Positions 23,565 to 35,769 of a stretch of 64,000 bases of DNA are shown piece by piece. Made by a program: the position numbers and the translations under genes. Positions within the stretch are counted from its first letter, which is position 1. Every line of letters begins with the position of its first letter. The stretch is from NCBI GenBank assembly GCA_032622095.1, contig CP136062.1, forward strand, positions 229,042,578 through 229,106,577. Reading direction: 5' to 3'. Below the pieces are notes generated by a model that was not told the origin of the DNA, did not search any database, and saw nothing but the letters and a program-made list of their open reading frames with translations. The stretch is from Siphonodentalium dalli (taxonomy: Eukaryota > Mollusca > Scaphopoda > Gadilida > Siphonodentaliidae).

Positions 23565-24676
23565 TATGGGAGGCCAAATTCACATTTAATAATGAATTGC
23601 GCTTAAGCTTAAGCGCAAATACCACATATTGTGCTTAAGCGCCAATAGGGCATTTACGCTTAAGCGTAATTAATTACGCTTAAGCGCAATTAATTGCGCT
23701 TAAGCGCAATCAATTGCGCTTAAGCATAATTGTGACTACTATCTAACCTACCCATAAACTATTAGCATGACCTGGTGTATCACCTAGCAACACAAGATGA
23801 GCATTGGGCTAATTTTGACCTGTACTCAACAGTCAACTGTGAGTATGTGTTCAACAAGGAGAATCCCTAATTACATATTATTAGCATCCCTCTATCCAAA
23901 GAATTGATGTCGCCTTCCCGGAACTCTTAGTAATTTTTTGTATGATGTTTTTAATGTATTTTTGCACAGATTTTAGCCTATACATGCATGCGGTGTCACT
24001 GCATGAGGGCTTTCTTACCTCATACAGTAATGCTCTAATTAATCGACTTCTTAACCACAGCAGAATTATGGGTAACGTTTCAGGATTTAGTCGGAAATAT
24101 GGCTTGTTGCCATTCATCGAAAAACCCTATTTTCATATTATCAGCATCCCTGTCCAAAAAATGGTGTGTAATCACTGGAGCTTTGGTGTCTCAGTCCTGG
24201 AGCTCTAGTTTTTCTTATTAAATCAGCATCTCTTGCACAAATCTATAGTATTTCCATGATCATATAGTGTAAATGTGGTGTCACCGAGGGCTTGCTTCCC
24301 TCATATGGTGTGCCTGTATACTTGAAAATTTAAGAAAATCAATGTCGCCCTGACTAATACAGAAAGTAATGCTATTGCAAGTAGCCCCAACTAATATATA
24401 CCGAAGATAATATAATGCTATCACGAGTCGCTCCAACTAAAAGAGAAGGTGATACTATTGCGAGACAGCCATTTTGATAAAGAAGTTGGGCTAGCTCCCT
24501 ACCCAATCAAACCAATGAAACCAAGAGGTGACATGTCAATAGGAGTTAATGCTAAGTTATGGAGAAACCTATTTATTCACAAGGCGTGTTTTGTTACATA
24601 TAACCATGAATTGCGCTTAAACGCAATGATTGCGCTTAAGCGCAATTAATTATTAAATGTGAATTTGGCCTCCCAT
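23565..24676. mobile_element. Nested TIR element with TTAAGC palindromes
   Basis: The left end is TATGGGAGGCCAAATTCACA followed by TTTAATAATGAATTGCGC. The right end is its complement (GTGAATTTGGCCTCCCATA at 24676). Just inside both ends are repeated perfect palindromes of the type TTGCGCTTAAGCGCAA, especially dense at 23600-23725. The interior contains one arm of the CAGTAATGC MITE family at 24025-24126. A solo end of this element occurs at about 37615-37655. It is non-coding. Confidence 0.75.
24025..24126 (+). mobile_element. Single arm of the CAGTAATGC palindromic MITE
   Basis: It starts CAGTAATGCTCTAATTAATC after CATA, runs through CACAGCAGAATTATGGGTAA and ends GTTGCCATTCATCG. It matches the left half of the complete palindrome at 42647-42856. 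The second half is absent, so this is a solo arm. Confidence 0.75.
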
Positions 24677-25377
24677 ACAAAAACATACAGACAGACAGAA
24701 GTTCAAAATATATAATAGATAAAATACAAGACAGATAACTCTATATATCCCGTCTACGCTCACGCTTTACGAAGTCCAGCGCAATGAAATTTCACTATTG
24801 TTAACCGGCTGTTGACTCATGGAAATGTCGGGCCTGCAAAACGCGTTATTTTTCAAACTAGCTGGCGACTTTGTGAATTTTGATAGGCGTAACACAGCTT
24901 ATTGGATAAGCATAGAAGGGCAGTGTAATTCGTCGAAATTAATGACAAGTGGTGCAAATTTCAACTTAATGCATAGTTTGTTGTGTTTATCTTTGTATAC
25001 TTTCACAAAATTGGCAGTTTGAACCATGTACCATGGCAAATATTAGCAATAGTTTTATCCGTATAGAACGATTAATGGGGATAGAACCGACTCAATCAGG
25101 AGAGAACCCAAACAATAATCAAAATTCGCGGTTCTTGTCGTTGTTATGACTCGCACAATGAATTTTTCGTTATTAACACGCTCATTGGTGCCACAGATTG
25201 TTATGGGATCGAAAATAACTAATCGAATTATCACCTAGATGCCTCAAAATTGCGTTTTAACTGTCAAAAAGTCGTGAAAATGTATAATTTCGATCAGCAA
25301 GAACCGTCACAAATCAGGCAAGAACCACCACAAACCGGCGATAGAACGATTTCCGATGTAACAGTTCCTACACAGTG

Positions 25378-26199
25378 CCATAGCTTCTTTATCAGATTAT
25401 TTGCACATTGGCATAAGAGACATCAGAAAATGATATAGTCTTATCAATAGCTCCAAAGGAATGGCATGGAATTGGTGAATTTGATTTAATGTTGCTCCAA
25501 ACAGATTTACCAGTACATAACACAAGATTTTGGACCGAATTAAACAAATTTGGTGTGGTGATTCGGGGTACCTTTGGCATAGTTATAATGGTGTTAGTTT
25601 TTCAAATTTTCAAACTTAAAAAAATAATTGTTTTTAATTATTAAAAAATTGGGAATCTTTTTAATCAACTTGTATCATAATCATCAATATCTAAATGAAA
25701 ACAAGTGGTCAATCCAGACATCACAATATGTGTACAATACTATGGTATAGGTACACATAAAAATCAAAATAAATTAATCAATCAATAGGGGCAAAGAGTG
25801 TGTCAAAATAAACCAATATAAAATGAGACATGGTATCAGATGAAAGTATCACGAATGTTGAGATGTGTTAATCTTTAACTACATAAATCCATGCAAGTGA
25901 ATGAGGAGAAACCTGGAGATATAACAGAAGAATGATTAATTGAAATTTCAAATGAAAACATCCCTACAAATGAATAATAGACTATTCCAATTAAAACATT
26001 AGAACTGAATGGGACAGTCCATTGAATCATGATTGGGTTACAGCTTCACCACTATCATAGAGCTATGTTGTATATTCAGTGGCTAAAATAACTAATATTT
26101 CAATAAGAGATCTCTTCTGCAGTCTCTCATATTGCAGTTAAGCTGCATTATTGGTAGTTAATTGTAATCTACCTGGGTTATCAAAAACTCAAATCTGTT
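25378..26199. other. Spacer with dispersed-repeat fragments
   Basis: At about 25700-25760 the palindromic string ACAATACTATGGTATAGGT, ending in an ACATAAA tail, matches the end of the family at 26200-26760. Parts of 25800-26050 resemble 41630-41930 (GGAGGAGAAACCTGGA-like strings, both near AGAATGATTAA). No gene is seen. Confidence 0.45.
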
Positions 26200-26760
26200 C
26201 AATTCTTAGTTGAAAAAGGGCCATAACTCTGGTATAACAAATCAGATCTAACCCATATTCGAACTTGATCTGTATTTTGAGTTGAGAAACTCACATACAA
26301 AATTTGGTTCCTATCAGTTGAAAAATTGTAGATTTATCGAAACATGCATGAATTATATGTCAAAGGGCCATTACAAAATATCGGATCAAACCCATATTCG
26401 AACTCGATATGTATTTTGGGCTGAGCAACTCGCATACCAAATTTGGTTACGGTCAGATTAAATTTTTTTTAGTTATGGCGGCATGCATGAATTCTAAGTT
26501 GAAAAAGGGCCATAACTCTGTAACAACATCTCGGATCAAACCCAAATTCGAACTCGATCTGTATTTTGCGCTGAGAAACCCATATACAAAATTTGGTTTC
26601 AATCGGATAGAAAATGTTTGAGTTATCGCATTACTTGTAAAGTGTCTACAGACAGACAGACAGAGAGACAGACAGACAGACGGACGAACGACGAGTGGTC
26701 AATCCGGGCAACACCACTATGTTTACCATACTATGGTATGGGTAAACATAAAAAAGGGGG
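26200..26760 (+). repeat. 'GGGCCATAACTCTG' repeat family with GACA microsatellite tail
   Basis: Degenerate ~140-base units share GAAAAAGGGCCATAACTCTG, CCCATATTCGAACTCGAT and CTGTATTTTGGGCTGAGAAA. They are followed by a (GACA)n/GACGGACG stretch at 26647-26690 and a hairpin end ACCATACTATGGTATGGGTA near 26727. A close copy is at 32920-33300. The frames here reflect the repeat. Confidence 0.8.
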
Positions 26761-27356
26761 TATAATAAATGAAATATGTTCAAATAACAATGCAACAAAG
26801 CAGGTTAAACAACAATAGAAACACACATCATGCATTGCGCTATGGGAATTCAATAGCTCGGCATGCACTAGTGTTATTATTGGGGCTCACATGCCATGGT
26901 TCAATAAATCATGCACACCGCCAAGATAACCGCAAAGCGATATGTGAATATATACGAAAATATACATTTCTAATCAAACGGTTCGATTACGAAAATACCC
27001 AAGTACCTTTCTAATCATATTTTGCCCATAGCTTTTAATAATAAAAATAATGATAAATACAGTTGGCGACAGACAATGAAAGAAAGCTGCTGAGTACTGT
27101 TGATTGCTGTGAACGAAGCCATTAGCACATTATTCTCACTTCAGATTTAGACGTATATAAGAACATCAAGCTATTCGATTTCATACATTCCTCAATTTGG
27201 CACAATGTGTTTACTGCAAATCTCTTGTCAGCTAGAGAACGACAAGATCCATAGAATGCGACAGATATTCTTGATGCCCATCCAGCGACGCCGTTTGAAT
27301 TTATTATCATTTGCTCTAGTCATTATTATTATCAGTGTCATAGTTCATATCATACA
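26761..27356. other. Spacer, no supported gene
   Basis: Short frames on both strands show no family resemblance and no paired splice sites that I could identify. No repeat shared with the rest of the window was noticed. Confidence 0.35.
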
Positions 27357-28418
27357 AAAATGATAGTGTCAATCACACTGCAGCTCAACTTAGAAAGGGA
27401 ATAATTTCATGTGTTACAGACTTAGTCAATGGAGTGATTAGGAATGTGGAAAGTTGAAGGTTAGTTATGCAAAGAGTAATGTCCAAGATGGCCACTGGTA
27501 GCCATATTTTTTTGCTGAATTATCCCAAAATGACTCGTTCCCATTTACATGTCAATGTTAACTTCCACGACAAATTTCATGATAATAAGACCAACACTCC
27601 GGTCTGTAGTCTGTGGTAATGGGATGAATTTTGAAATCCAAGATGGCTGCTGGTTGCCATGTTTTTTTTCCGAATGACCCCAAAATGACTCGTTCCCATC
27701 TACATGTCAATGTCATCAGCTGTGACAAATTTCATAATGATCCGACCAAAGGTATAGCCTGTAGACCGCGCCAAAGGATTTAGTCATGCAAAGAGTAAAA
27801 TCTAAGATGGCTGCTGACAGTCATGTCTTTTGGCTGAATGACCCCAAAATTGCCCGTTCCCATCTACATGTCAATATTAACATCCATGACAAATTTCATG
27901 ATGATCAGACAAACAGTATAACCTGTAGCCCGTGCTAATGGATTGAATTTTGAAATCCAAGATGCCCCCTGGCAGCCATGTTTTTTTGCCGAATGACCCC
28001 AAAATGACTTGTTCCCATCTACATGTCAATGTCAACAGCCGTGACAAATTTCATAATGATCCGTCCAAAGTTACGACCTGTAGCCCGTGCCAAAGGATTT
28101 AGTCATGCAAAGAGTAAGATCCAAGATGGCTGCTGGCAGCCATGTTTTTTGGCCGAACGACCCCATCTCGTTCCCATCTACATGTCAATATTAACATCCG
28201 TGACAAATTTCATGATGATCAGTATGACCTGTAGCCCATGCTAATGGATTAAATTTAGAAATCCAAGATGGCCACTGGTGGCCATGGTTTTTTTCCGAAA
28301 GACCCCCCCCCCCCCAAACCCCAAATGGCGTCATTTCCATCTACAATGTCAACAGCTACCGGGTATGCCAAATTTTATAATGATCCGACCAAAGGTACAT
28401 CCTGTAGCCCATGCTAAA
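27357..28418 (-). mobile_element. A/B composite element, minus strand, 5' end lost
   Basis: It begins with the complement of the family's right module (ATGATAGTGTCAATCACACT, AGCTCAACTTAGAAAGGGAA) and continues through six or seven monomers (TTAGTCATGCAAAGAGTAA, AAGATGGCTGCTGGCAGCCA). It stops at CCATGCTAAA, where a foldback MITE starts. The module containing AGCTCAACTTTACTTTG is absent. A C11 run sits at 28304-28314. Confidence 0.8.
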
Positions 28419-28790
28419 GATCAACTAAACATCTAGCGCTCAGAAATCAATTTCTATTGAGGAGAAATCTGTCAATAATTCCAACTTTTTTTTCATTTTT
28501 TGTTAACGAATCACGCAGCGCCTCATTTTAATATTCATTATGACCTGACCTTTCCATGACTGCAATAGTAGAAACAGCCAATCACCGCTCAGTATTAGAA
28601 TCGAGGTCAGGTCATAATGAATATTAAAATGAGGTGCTGCGTGATTCGTAAACAAAAAATGAAAAAAAAGTTGGAATTATCGACAGATTTCTCCTCTATA
28701 GAAATTGATTACTGACGATGTGTTGATTTGTATGAGTAAATAAATTATTAGCCGACAAGAAATCCCTGAGCGCTAGATGTTTAGTTGATC
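28419..28790. mobile_element. Foldback MITE with ~150-base arms
   Basis: The outer ends GATCAACTAAACATCTAGCG and CGCTAGATGTTTAGTTGATC are perfect inverted repeats. Matching continues inward through AAATCAATTTCTAT, GGAGAAATCTGTC, TTCATTTTTTGTT and CGCAGCGCCTCATTTTAATA up to ATGACCTGACCT. The right arm holds about 57 extra bases near 28710-28765. No coding sequence is present and no target duplication was identified. Confidence 0.85.
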
Positions 28791-29099
28791 GTTTGACCGA
28801 TTTTTAATGATAGTAAGCTGTATGGGTGGTGAATTTAGAGAAACATCGGATACTGAGTCGGATCAAACTGGAAATTTACGCTCTTCGGAGACAATATTCG
28901 GTGGTTAAAAATTTATCAAATGCTATGTATATGAATGGTTCTGATTGGAGTTTGTGGTATTAATTAAAAGATGAATTCTTCGCTGATACATCCGGCTATA
29001 TCGTTAGCATTACTGGTGTAAATGGCCCAAATTTGTCCAATTGCCGAGGGATGGTAAAATTTCCACAGTTCCCCTTGTCCTATTATCCTACCATTAACG
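28791..29099. other. Spacer, nothing supported
   Basis: No repeat, exon or RNA gene was recognised. Confidence 0.35.
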
Positions 29100-30080
29100 T
29101 GAAGCAGGCGCGTATATGGGCAGCTCAAAAGGGAGCGGAGCGCGTTACAGCAAATGCCGCCCGCCACGTCTTCACTTATAGGCGCGCTACCAACACAAGG
29201 AGTTAAAATTGCTACATGTAATATTCTTTATTAACATCGCAAAAAACATTACACTGCGGACTATGATTTAGCACCGAGATAACAACAGCAATAGCTGGTT
29301 CACACCCGACCCACCAATAATGCCTAGCATAGACTTGAACCTAAACATGGCTGTAAATTTTCAAAACCGTTCTCCAATAAATGCGGGTTGGATTTAAATT
29401 TTAAAGATGGCTGCTGGCGGTCATGTTTTAAAAACAAATTTTGGATAAAATCAATGGCTCCCATCCAGAAGTCACCCCAAAGATCCATATGAAGTTTGGT
29501 GGAGAGATTTGACCTGTAGGGTGTGCTAACAGAACTTGTTGATGGACACACATGCCACCATGCGTATATGGGCAGCGCAAAAGGAGGTGGACAGCGGAGC
29601 GCGTTACAGGCCCCTGTGGCCAGACAGAACAGCAAATACCGCCTGCCACATATTCACTTATAAGCGCGCTACCAACACAAGGAGTTATTGATCTAAAATT
29701 GCTACATGTAATATTCTTTATTAACATCGCAAAAAAACATTTCTCATAACAGACAATAACAGCAATAGCTGGTTCATAGTCATAAGGAATTTGATCCGTA
29801 AATATGATCTACCCGACCCACCAATAATGCCTAGCATAGACTTGAACCTAAACATGGCTGTAAATTTTCAAAAACGTTCTCCAATAAATGCGGGTTGGAT
29901 TTAAGTTTGAAATCCAAGATGGCTGCTGGCGGTCATGTTTAAAATTTTTTTTTAGATAAAATCAATGGCTCCCATCTAGAAGTCACCCCAAAGATCCATA
30001 TGAAGTTTGGTGGAGAGATGTGACCTGTAGGGTGTGCTAACAGAACTTGTTGATGGACACACATGCCCCCATGCAGGGAA
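29100..30080 (+). repeat. Two ~470-base direct repeats containing A/B-like segments
   Basis: Both copies run through GCGTATATGGGCAGC, AGCGCGTTACAG, CTACCAACACAAGGAGTTA, GCTACATGTAATATTCTTTA, AATAATGCCTAGCATAGACT and CCAATAAATGCGGGTTGGAT into a divergent A/B-type monomer. The first copy is about 29100-29555 and the second about 29565-30080. The copies differ by small indels, such as a GTGGCCAGACAGAA segment present only in the second. The minus-strand open frames (29324-29727) overlap this duplication and are not supported as genes. Confidence 0.75.
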
Positions 30081-30277
30081 AAAGTAAAGTTAAGCTAAAG
30101 ATGGGCAATTGAATCATGGAATAAACTGCCACATGAAATCAGGAAAACCTAATTTGTCAAATGATTTAATAAATCAATCAGATCACACCTGTTTAAATTG
30201 TGTTTCAATGTAAAGCTGATTTTAGCCATTATCATAATTCTAATCATTGTTTTAACATGTTGTCTTTTATGTGTACA

Positions 30278-30690
30278 TCTTTTTTACTGTTATCTGCTTG
30301 TGTGTTACTGTTATCTGCTTGCGTTTTACTGTTATCTGCTTGCGTTTTACTGTTATCTGCTAGTGTTTTACTGTTTTCTGCTTGCGATTCACTGTTTTCT
30401 GCTTGCGATTCACTGTTTTCTGCTAGTGTTTTACTGTTTTCTGCTTGCGATTCACTGTTTTCTGCTTGCGATTCAATGTTATCTGCTAGCGTTTTACTGT
30501 TATCTGCTAGCGTTTAACTGTTTTATGCTAGTGTTTAACTGTTACTGTTATCTGCTAGTGTTTAACTGTTATCTGCTAGTGTTTTACTGTTATCTGCTTG
30601 TGATTTACTGTTATCTGCTAGTGTTTTACTGTTTTATGCTTGTGTTTTACTGTTATCTGCTTGCGTTTAACTGTTATCAGCTTGCGTTTT
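30278..30690 (+). repeat. 21-base satellite, open in more than one frame
   Basis: About 19 units of TTTTACTGTTATCTGCTTGC plus G, with A/T and G/A variants (CTAGTG, CTTGCGATTCAC). Because 21 is divisible by three and the unit has no stop in two frames, frames of 175 and 105 codons result (30198-30725 and 30200-30517). The larger reads as a seven-residue hydrophobic repeat. Two simultaneously open frames and the lack of a unique domain argue for satellite DNA over a gene. Confidence 0.85.
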
Positions 30691-30899
30691 ACTGTTTTCA
30701 TTATGTTTGTTTTAGAACTATGTAAAGCTCATTGAAACTAATTTATTCTATAATGGTTATTATTTTTATATAATCATTCAAAAAACCCAATTAGATGGTG
30801 ACCATTTGTTCTTAGGCATTGCTTGGAACCTTCACAATATAGATAATAACTTGATCAATGAGTTATTCTAGACCCGGGAAGGCTGGTTATCATTTCTAG

Positions 30900-31290
30900 A
30901 TCAACAAGAGGTACGCTGTCGCGTGGCATTTGCCCCCGACCGTAGCAATTCGGATTAAGCATGGATGGTATCACCATACCAAATATCAGCTAAATCTGCC
31001 CAGCGGTTGCTGAACAATAATGCAAAATGTTTGTACGGACGGACAAAATTTAATTTTCTAAGTAAAAAAAGGGACATAACTCTGGTGAAAATGGGTGGAC
31101 GAAACCCACTATATGCATGTAGCTGTTCCCCCATGCTGCTCTATCACCATACCAAATAACAGCTAAATCTGCCAAGCGGTTGATGAACAATAATACAATA
31201 TGTTTGTATGGACGGACATACGGATTTCTAAGTTGAAACGAGAGGCCGATCACGATCGGCAGATGTTTAACCCATACCTTGGCGATAGCG
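30900..31290 (+). repeat. Dispersed repeat with palindromic tail
   Basis: Shares AAATATCAGCTAAATCTGCC, GGTTGCTGAACAATAATG and GTACGGACGGACAAAATT with 33420-33660. It ends with GAGAGGCCGATCACGATCGG, also seen at about 21725. It is non-coding. Confidence 0.75.
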
Positions 31291-32919
31291 ACTAGCCATA
31301 ACTGATAATTTGTCAAAGATATGATGATCACAGGAATTAATCCATATATCAGTACCCAACTTGAAATCAAAAGCTCAAATAATTTGTCTTAAGAAAGGGT
31401 TAAAGTATTTGGGTTGGGGAGGAGTAGTTTTAAATCTCATAACTCTGTCCCTATTCACACAAGGACCTCTCACTGTGAGATCCAATGGTTTAGTGATTTC
31501 GGAAGACATGTTTAGGAGTTTAAGTTAACTCATTAGAAGCAAAAGTGATAAATCCCTATCTTTGCCACTTTTGACATGCCAGATATTCAAAATTTATTAT
31601 TCACTTCTAAAGAGAAATTATAATTGCTTAGAACGACATATATGTAGGGGATTCCATCTCGTATTTAAATGGTACTTTAATTACCCCCCCCTTCCCCCAT
31701 TCTCCCCAGTTATTTGTTTATCAAATATGGACAGATATAAGATCAGATCTGACCTGTGTATTAAATAAGATTAAGTGTTTCATAACAGGGGTGTATGGTT
31801 TTCAAAAATATATGTAGTTTATACAATTCAAAAGTATTATCTATATAATGTTATACAGACATAATATGATGGGGATGCTGGCCCCTATGACCACTAAATC
31901 GTTCATATAAAAGAAAGTAAGTTAGCCCTCATTTGAATGGTTTCACACATTACAATGTTTTACAAGTAGCTTGGGCACTAAAAGCCACAACCTTCAATGT
32001 TAATCTTCTAAGTGCTCTGTGGCACCTAAAATTCAATCAACCATGAAAATGTGAACAAATGGGAAAATAAAGTTCATGGAAATACTAACATCTACCATAT
32101 TGATTTTCAAAACAAGTCATCACTTACAATAGTCATGTATATTTATCTGCCTGTTTCCCATTGCATAGATAAATCATATTGGCTATCAGCTGTTGTTTTA
32201 ATTCCAAATTGAAAGCACGTGTCTGAAGGGTTAATATATTTTTCAAAAATCAATTAATCAGTCAATACCAAAATTGATAGAAGTGAATAGTGTGCAAAGA
32301 TACCCAATAGATATTAAGAGGTATGAGGAAGAGTCCATGTACATTATAGCATGTTGTCTATGGAAACCTTGGAAAGGGTTAATTATTTTTGAAGCAAATT
32401 AATGGAATTTAGAAGACACTTATATAGGTGAGGGGGGCCTTATATCACCCTGTAATGAAATTTCAAGAATAGGAAAAACACCATTCTTGTGCTGCCATTA
32501 ATCAATTTGACAGTTAGAATAAACAAACAGCCAGCCACCAGTGTTGTTTATCTTGCTTGACCCACCAGAGCTCTGTATCATATGTCATCACTCATTTCAT
32601 AACAGATTTCACTTGGAATGACAACATCTATAAAAATCCTCTCATATACTCTGGATGTTGGATGATCACATGGTAATTTATTGATATCATTATATTACAT
32701 GAAACTATTGCAATAAAATCTTCATATATTCAAAACAGGATATCACACCTAATTAATCGTATAAAACTAAAATAAATGAAAGTGTCAATTTTTTTTTATT
32801 ATTTAATTTTTTTTTTATCGTTATTTAAAGTTCAAACAAAATTTAATATTTGTATATGCTAAATTTAGCAAGGAGCTAAATCTAAAAAACATTTAATTTA
32901 AAAAAAAAAAAAAAAAAAT
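31291..32919. other. AT-rich sequence, no supported gene
   Basis: A long stretch with no exon-like frame. Poly-T/poly-A runs at about 32795-32815 and 32899-32917 mark the border with the next repeat block. The C-rich tract CCCCCCCTTCCCCC lies near 31685. Confidence 0.4.
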
Positions 32920-33725
32920 TCTCGAACCCATATTCGGACTCGATCTGTATTTTGGGCTGTGAAACTCACATCCCAAATTTGGTTCCAATCAGATAAAAAA
33001 TGATTGAGTTATGGCAGAATGCGTGAATTATAAGTTGAAAAAGGGCCATAACTCTGTAACAAAAACTCGGATCAAACCCAAATTCGAACTCGATCTGTAT
33101 TTTTGGCTGAGAAACCCATATACAAAATTTGGTTTCGATCGGATAGAAAATATTTGAGTTATCGCATTACTCGTAAAGTGTCTACGGACAGACAGACAGA
33201 CGGACAGACAGACAGACAGACGGACGAACGACGAGTGGTCAATCCGGGCAACGACACTATGTTTACCATACTATGGTATGGGTAAACATAAAAAGGGCCA
33301 TAACTCTGGCAAAAATCATCAGATCATACCCAAATTCGCACTTGACATGTATTTTCATGTCACTGATCCACAAAAATACAGGATTTGCAATCGTACCACC
33401 AAAGCTCACGCTATCTGGAAACCAAAAAAACAAGAGAAAAATTGAATTTTCTAAGTAAAAAAAGGGCCATAACTCAGGTGAAAATGGGTGGACGAAACCC
33501 GCGCTATGCATGTAGCTGTTCCCCCATGCTGCTCTATCACCATACCAAATATCAGCTAAATCTGCCCAGCTGTTGCTGAACAATAATGGAAAATGTTTGT
33601 ACGGACGGACAAAATTGAATTTTCTAAGTCAAAAAAGGGCCATAACTCTGGTGAAAATGGAAATGTTTGGACGGACGGACGGACGTCCACTATATACCCG
33701 CCGACTTCAAGTCGGGGGCATAATA
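32920..33725 (+). repeat. Two repeat families in tandem, each with GACGGACG tail
   Basis: The first block (to about 33295) is a copy of the 26200-26760 family and ends with (GACA)n and CCATACTATGGTATGGGTAA. The second (33296-33725) repeats AAAAAAGGGCCATAACTC units and ends GGACGGACGGACGTCCAC. It closes with the hairpin CCGCCGACTTCAAGTCGGGG and an ATAATAAA tail. All frames here are repeat-derived. Confidence 0.8.
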
Positions 33726-34169
33726 AAATAATCTACAATGTATGAAAGAGAACAAATACAAAATGCACCAAAATTGAGGTTGACTATAACGAATGGTATC
33801 ATTCACACTTCTTTCATGGAGATTGAACAACGTCAAAGCTGTTAGCTATGTGACAAGTTTATTTCTAATTGAACAAAAGGAAAGCAATAATCAGATCACT
33901 GGTCCCATAAATGTAGAAATTCACAAACAAAAAACACTAAAAATGTTTATATACAAATAAGACATTGTTCACCGGCGAGGACTGACACAAACAGGTAAAT
34001 CTAAATTTTGAGTTTCCCAGAAAGATGTGATTGTTGCCTGTATCCTTGAATAAATGATTTAGAATTGAGATAACAGTGCCTTGATGAGTTAAAACATTTC
34101 AGGATAGAAACACACTCTGTTAACTCAGACGTTCTGTGTTTTGGGAAGTTAGACAATCTGGGATGTATT
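33726..34169. other. Spacer, nothing supported
   Basis: No recognised repeat, exon or RNA gene. Confidence 0.35.
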
Positions 34170-34413
34170 CAAGTCTTGAAATAGGGTGTCTGTCATTTGC
34201 AGAATGAGGTCCCCAGAGGGTGAATTTAGTGATGCTACCCCGCTATGTGGGCTAGCGTCACCCTCTGGGAACCTCATTCTGCTGAGGTGTAACAGAATGA
34301 GGTCCCCAGAGGGTGGATTTGGTGATGCTAGCCCGCTATGCAGGGTAGCATCACTAAATTCACCCTCTGGGGACCTCATTCTGCAAATGACAGACACCCT
34401 ATTTCAAGGCTTG
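34170..34413. mobile_element. Foldback MITE, double palindrome (AGAATGAGGTCC family)
   Basis: The outer arms (CAAGTCTTGAAATAGGGTGT, CATTTGCAGAATGAGGTCCC, AGAGGGTGAATTTAGTGATG) are mirrored at 34343-34413. Inside, the motif pair AGAATGAGGTCC / GGACCTCATTCT recurs, giving two hairpins within one larger hairpin. Because of this symmetry both strands carry an 82-codon open frame (34149-34397 minus, 34186-34434 plus) with near-identical peptides. Neither is a gene. A shorter relative is at 61665-61780. Confidence 0.85.
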
Positions 34414-35769
34414 GACGTATTCTCACCTCATTAAGTCAACATTCTATGCTGTAAATATTTCAATGGGTCTCATTAGCAATGAATTTCCTTTCTTTTGATG
34501 TATAATTCGATAGTATTAAATGAAGTCGACATATCGTCCCCGAAAACTTGCAAAATCTACAGAAATTTGGGAGTAAAACACATCGTCAGTTCAATTCCGC
34601 CTAATATACTTAGTAATTCTAAAGAACTGTGAACTCATTAAAGCGAAGTCAATAATCAGATGGGGAACGTGCAAGTTCGCAAATTGTGATCACAATAATT
34701 GAATTGGTATCCATGTATAATCACTACTTACCGGACAGGGAAACTGATAACCGCTTTTTGTTGGTAGGTTTCGCTAGTTTTTTATATGATATCTTGACTT
34801 TGCTTCGTTTGATATTATCAATTTACACACAGAAAGACATTTTAAAATATATTGTGACTTGGATGAACAATTTGAGGAATATATAATAGATGGTATGTTT
34901 TTCCAAAAAATCGGACTTGTGAACCTTGTTACTGGTATATCTGGTATTTTTCCCCAGGGGCCTGTGACAAATACTAGATGAGTTTGTCTTCCTGTCGTTA
35001 ACAATGTGATACCATCCTATAAATAGAGAAAGGTTCAACCACCATCTCAATGTATACTAATTCATAATTCAGAGGGTTAAACATCCAACACATGTAAATG
35101 TCAGCCTGGTATACACACACATGTCTCAATAAACGTAAACTAAACAGCTTCTATTTATAGCACTTATGTTATAAAAATAATAGATGGATATTGAATACAA
35201 AATATGTTTCAAGAAATACACTATACTATAAATGTGTTACTACGTATACCTGTACTATCACTGTATACTATAAATGTGTTACTACGTATACCTGTAATAT
35301 CACAACATAGTCCAATAACCAAGGAGAATTTCATTCATTAAGCTGGGCTGGAGAGCTAGTGCCAAAATGAATGGGATTATTTATACAATAGTGTGTTTGT
35401 GACCATGAAATTAGGCAAAACTCAATCCGAGTGAGTTGATGAAGAAACAGCCTTGATCAATGTTTGAAAAACGCGATGATGTACCATTATGACGGGCATG
35501 TTCAGTTACATCAAATTGGGAGTAGCTACAGTGGGTGAGAGTAGCCCAGCGTATGCCCGATCATTGCACTCATTGCCCAGGTGAAAATTGGTACCAATTC
35601 CTGCCCAGCAGACTGAATGGAATTGTCACAAAGTCTTGTTAAAGAGCACCAGTGAATTTGAATACAACTCAACACCAAATCATTGATCTGCAAACTGATC
35701 ATGATCAGATGTATCAAACAATAATTGGAATCAAAATGAAAATCAATCATCACAATGTTTAAATGGTAT
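34414..35769. other. Spacer with a two-copy 46-base repeat
   Basis: At about 35221-35312 ACTATAAATGTGTTACTACG and TATACCTGTA occur twice in tandem. On the minus strand, 35520-35630 is open in two frames. One has a possible internal acceptor, but no family match was evident, so no gene is called. Confidence 0.4.

Larger units (their letters stand above)
22166..25377. mobile_element. 3.2 kb terminal-inverted-repeat element, nested insertions
   Basis: The ends are inverted copies over roughly 45 bases and weaker beyond. The left carries CACTGTGTATGAACTG then TTACATCGGAAATCGTTCTA, and the right carries the complement, TAGAACGATTTCCGATGTAA then CAGTTCCTACACAGTG. Similarity continues inward through TTCTTGCCTGATTTGT and ACGGTTCTTG. 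A second element (23565-24676) is nested inside. No transposase domain was recognised in the remaining ~2 kb and no target duplication was identified, so the superfamily is unknown. Confidence 0.6.

Noticed and set aside
23590-23725. TTAAGC palindromes as operator sites of a nearby gene
   Set aside because: They lie at the ends of a TIR element and no gene is adjacent. A transposon-end function is simpler.
30198-30725. 175-residue membrane protein
   Set aside because: Derived from a 21-base satellite that is open in two frames. No unique sequence or domain lies outside the repeat.
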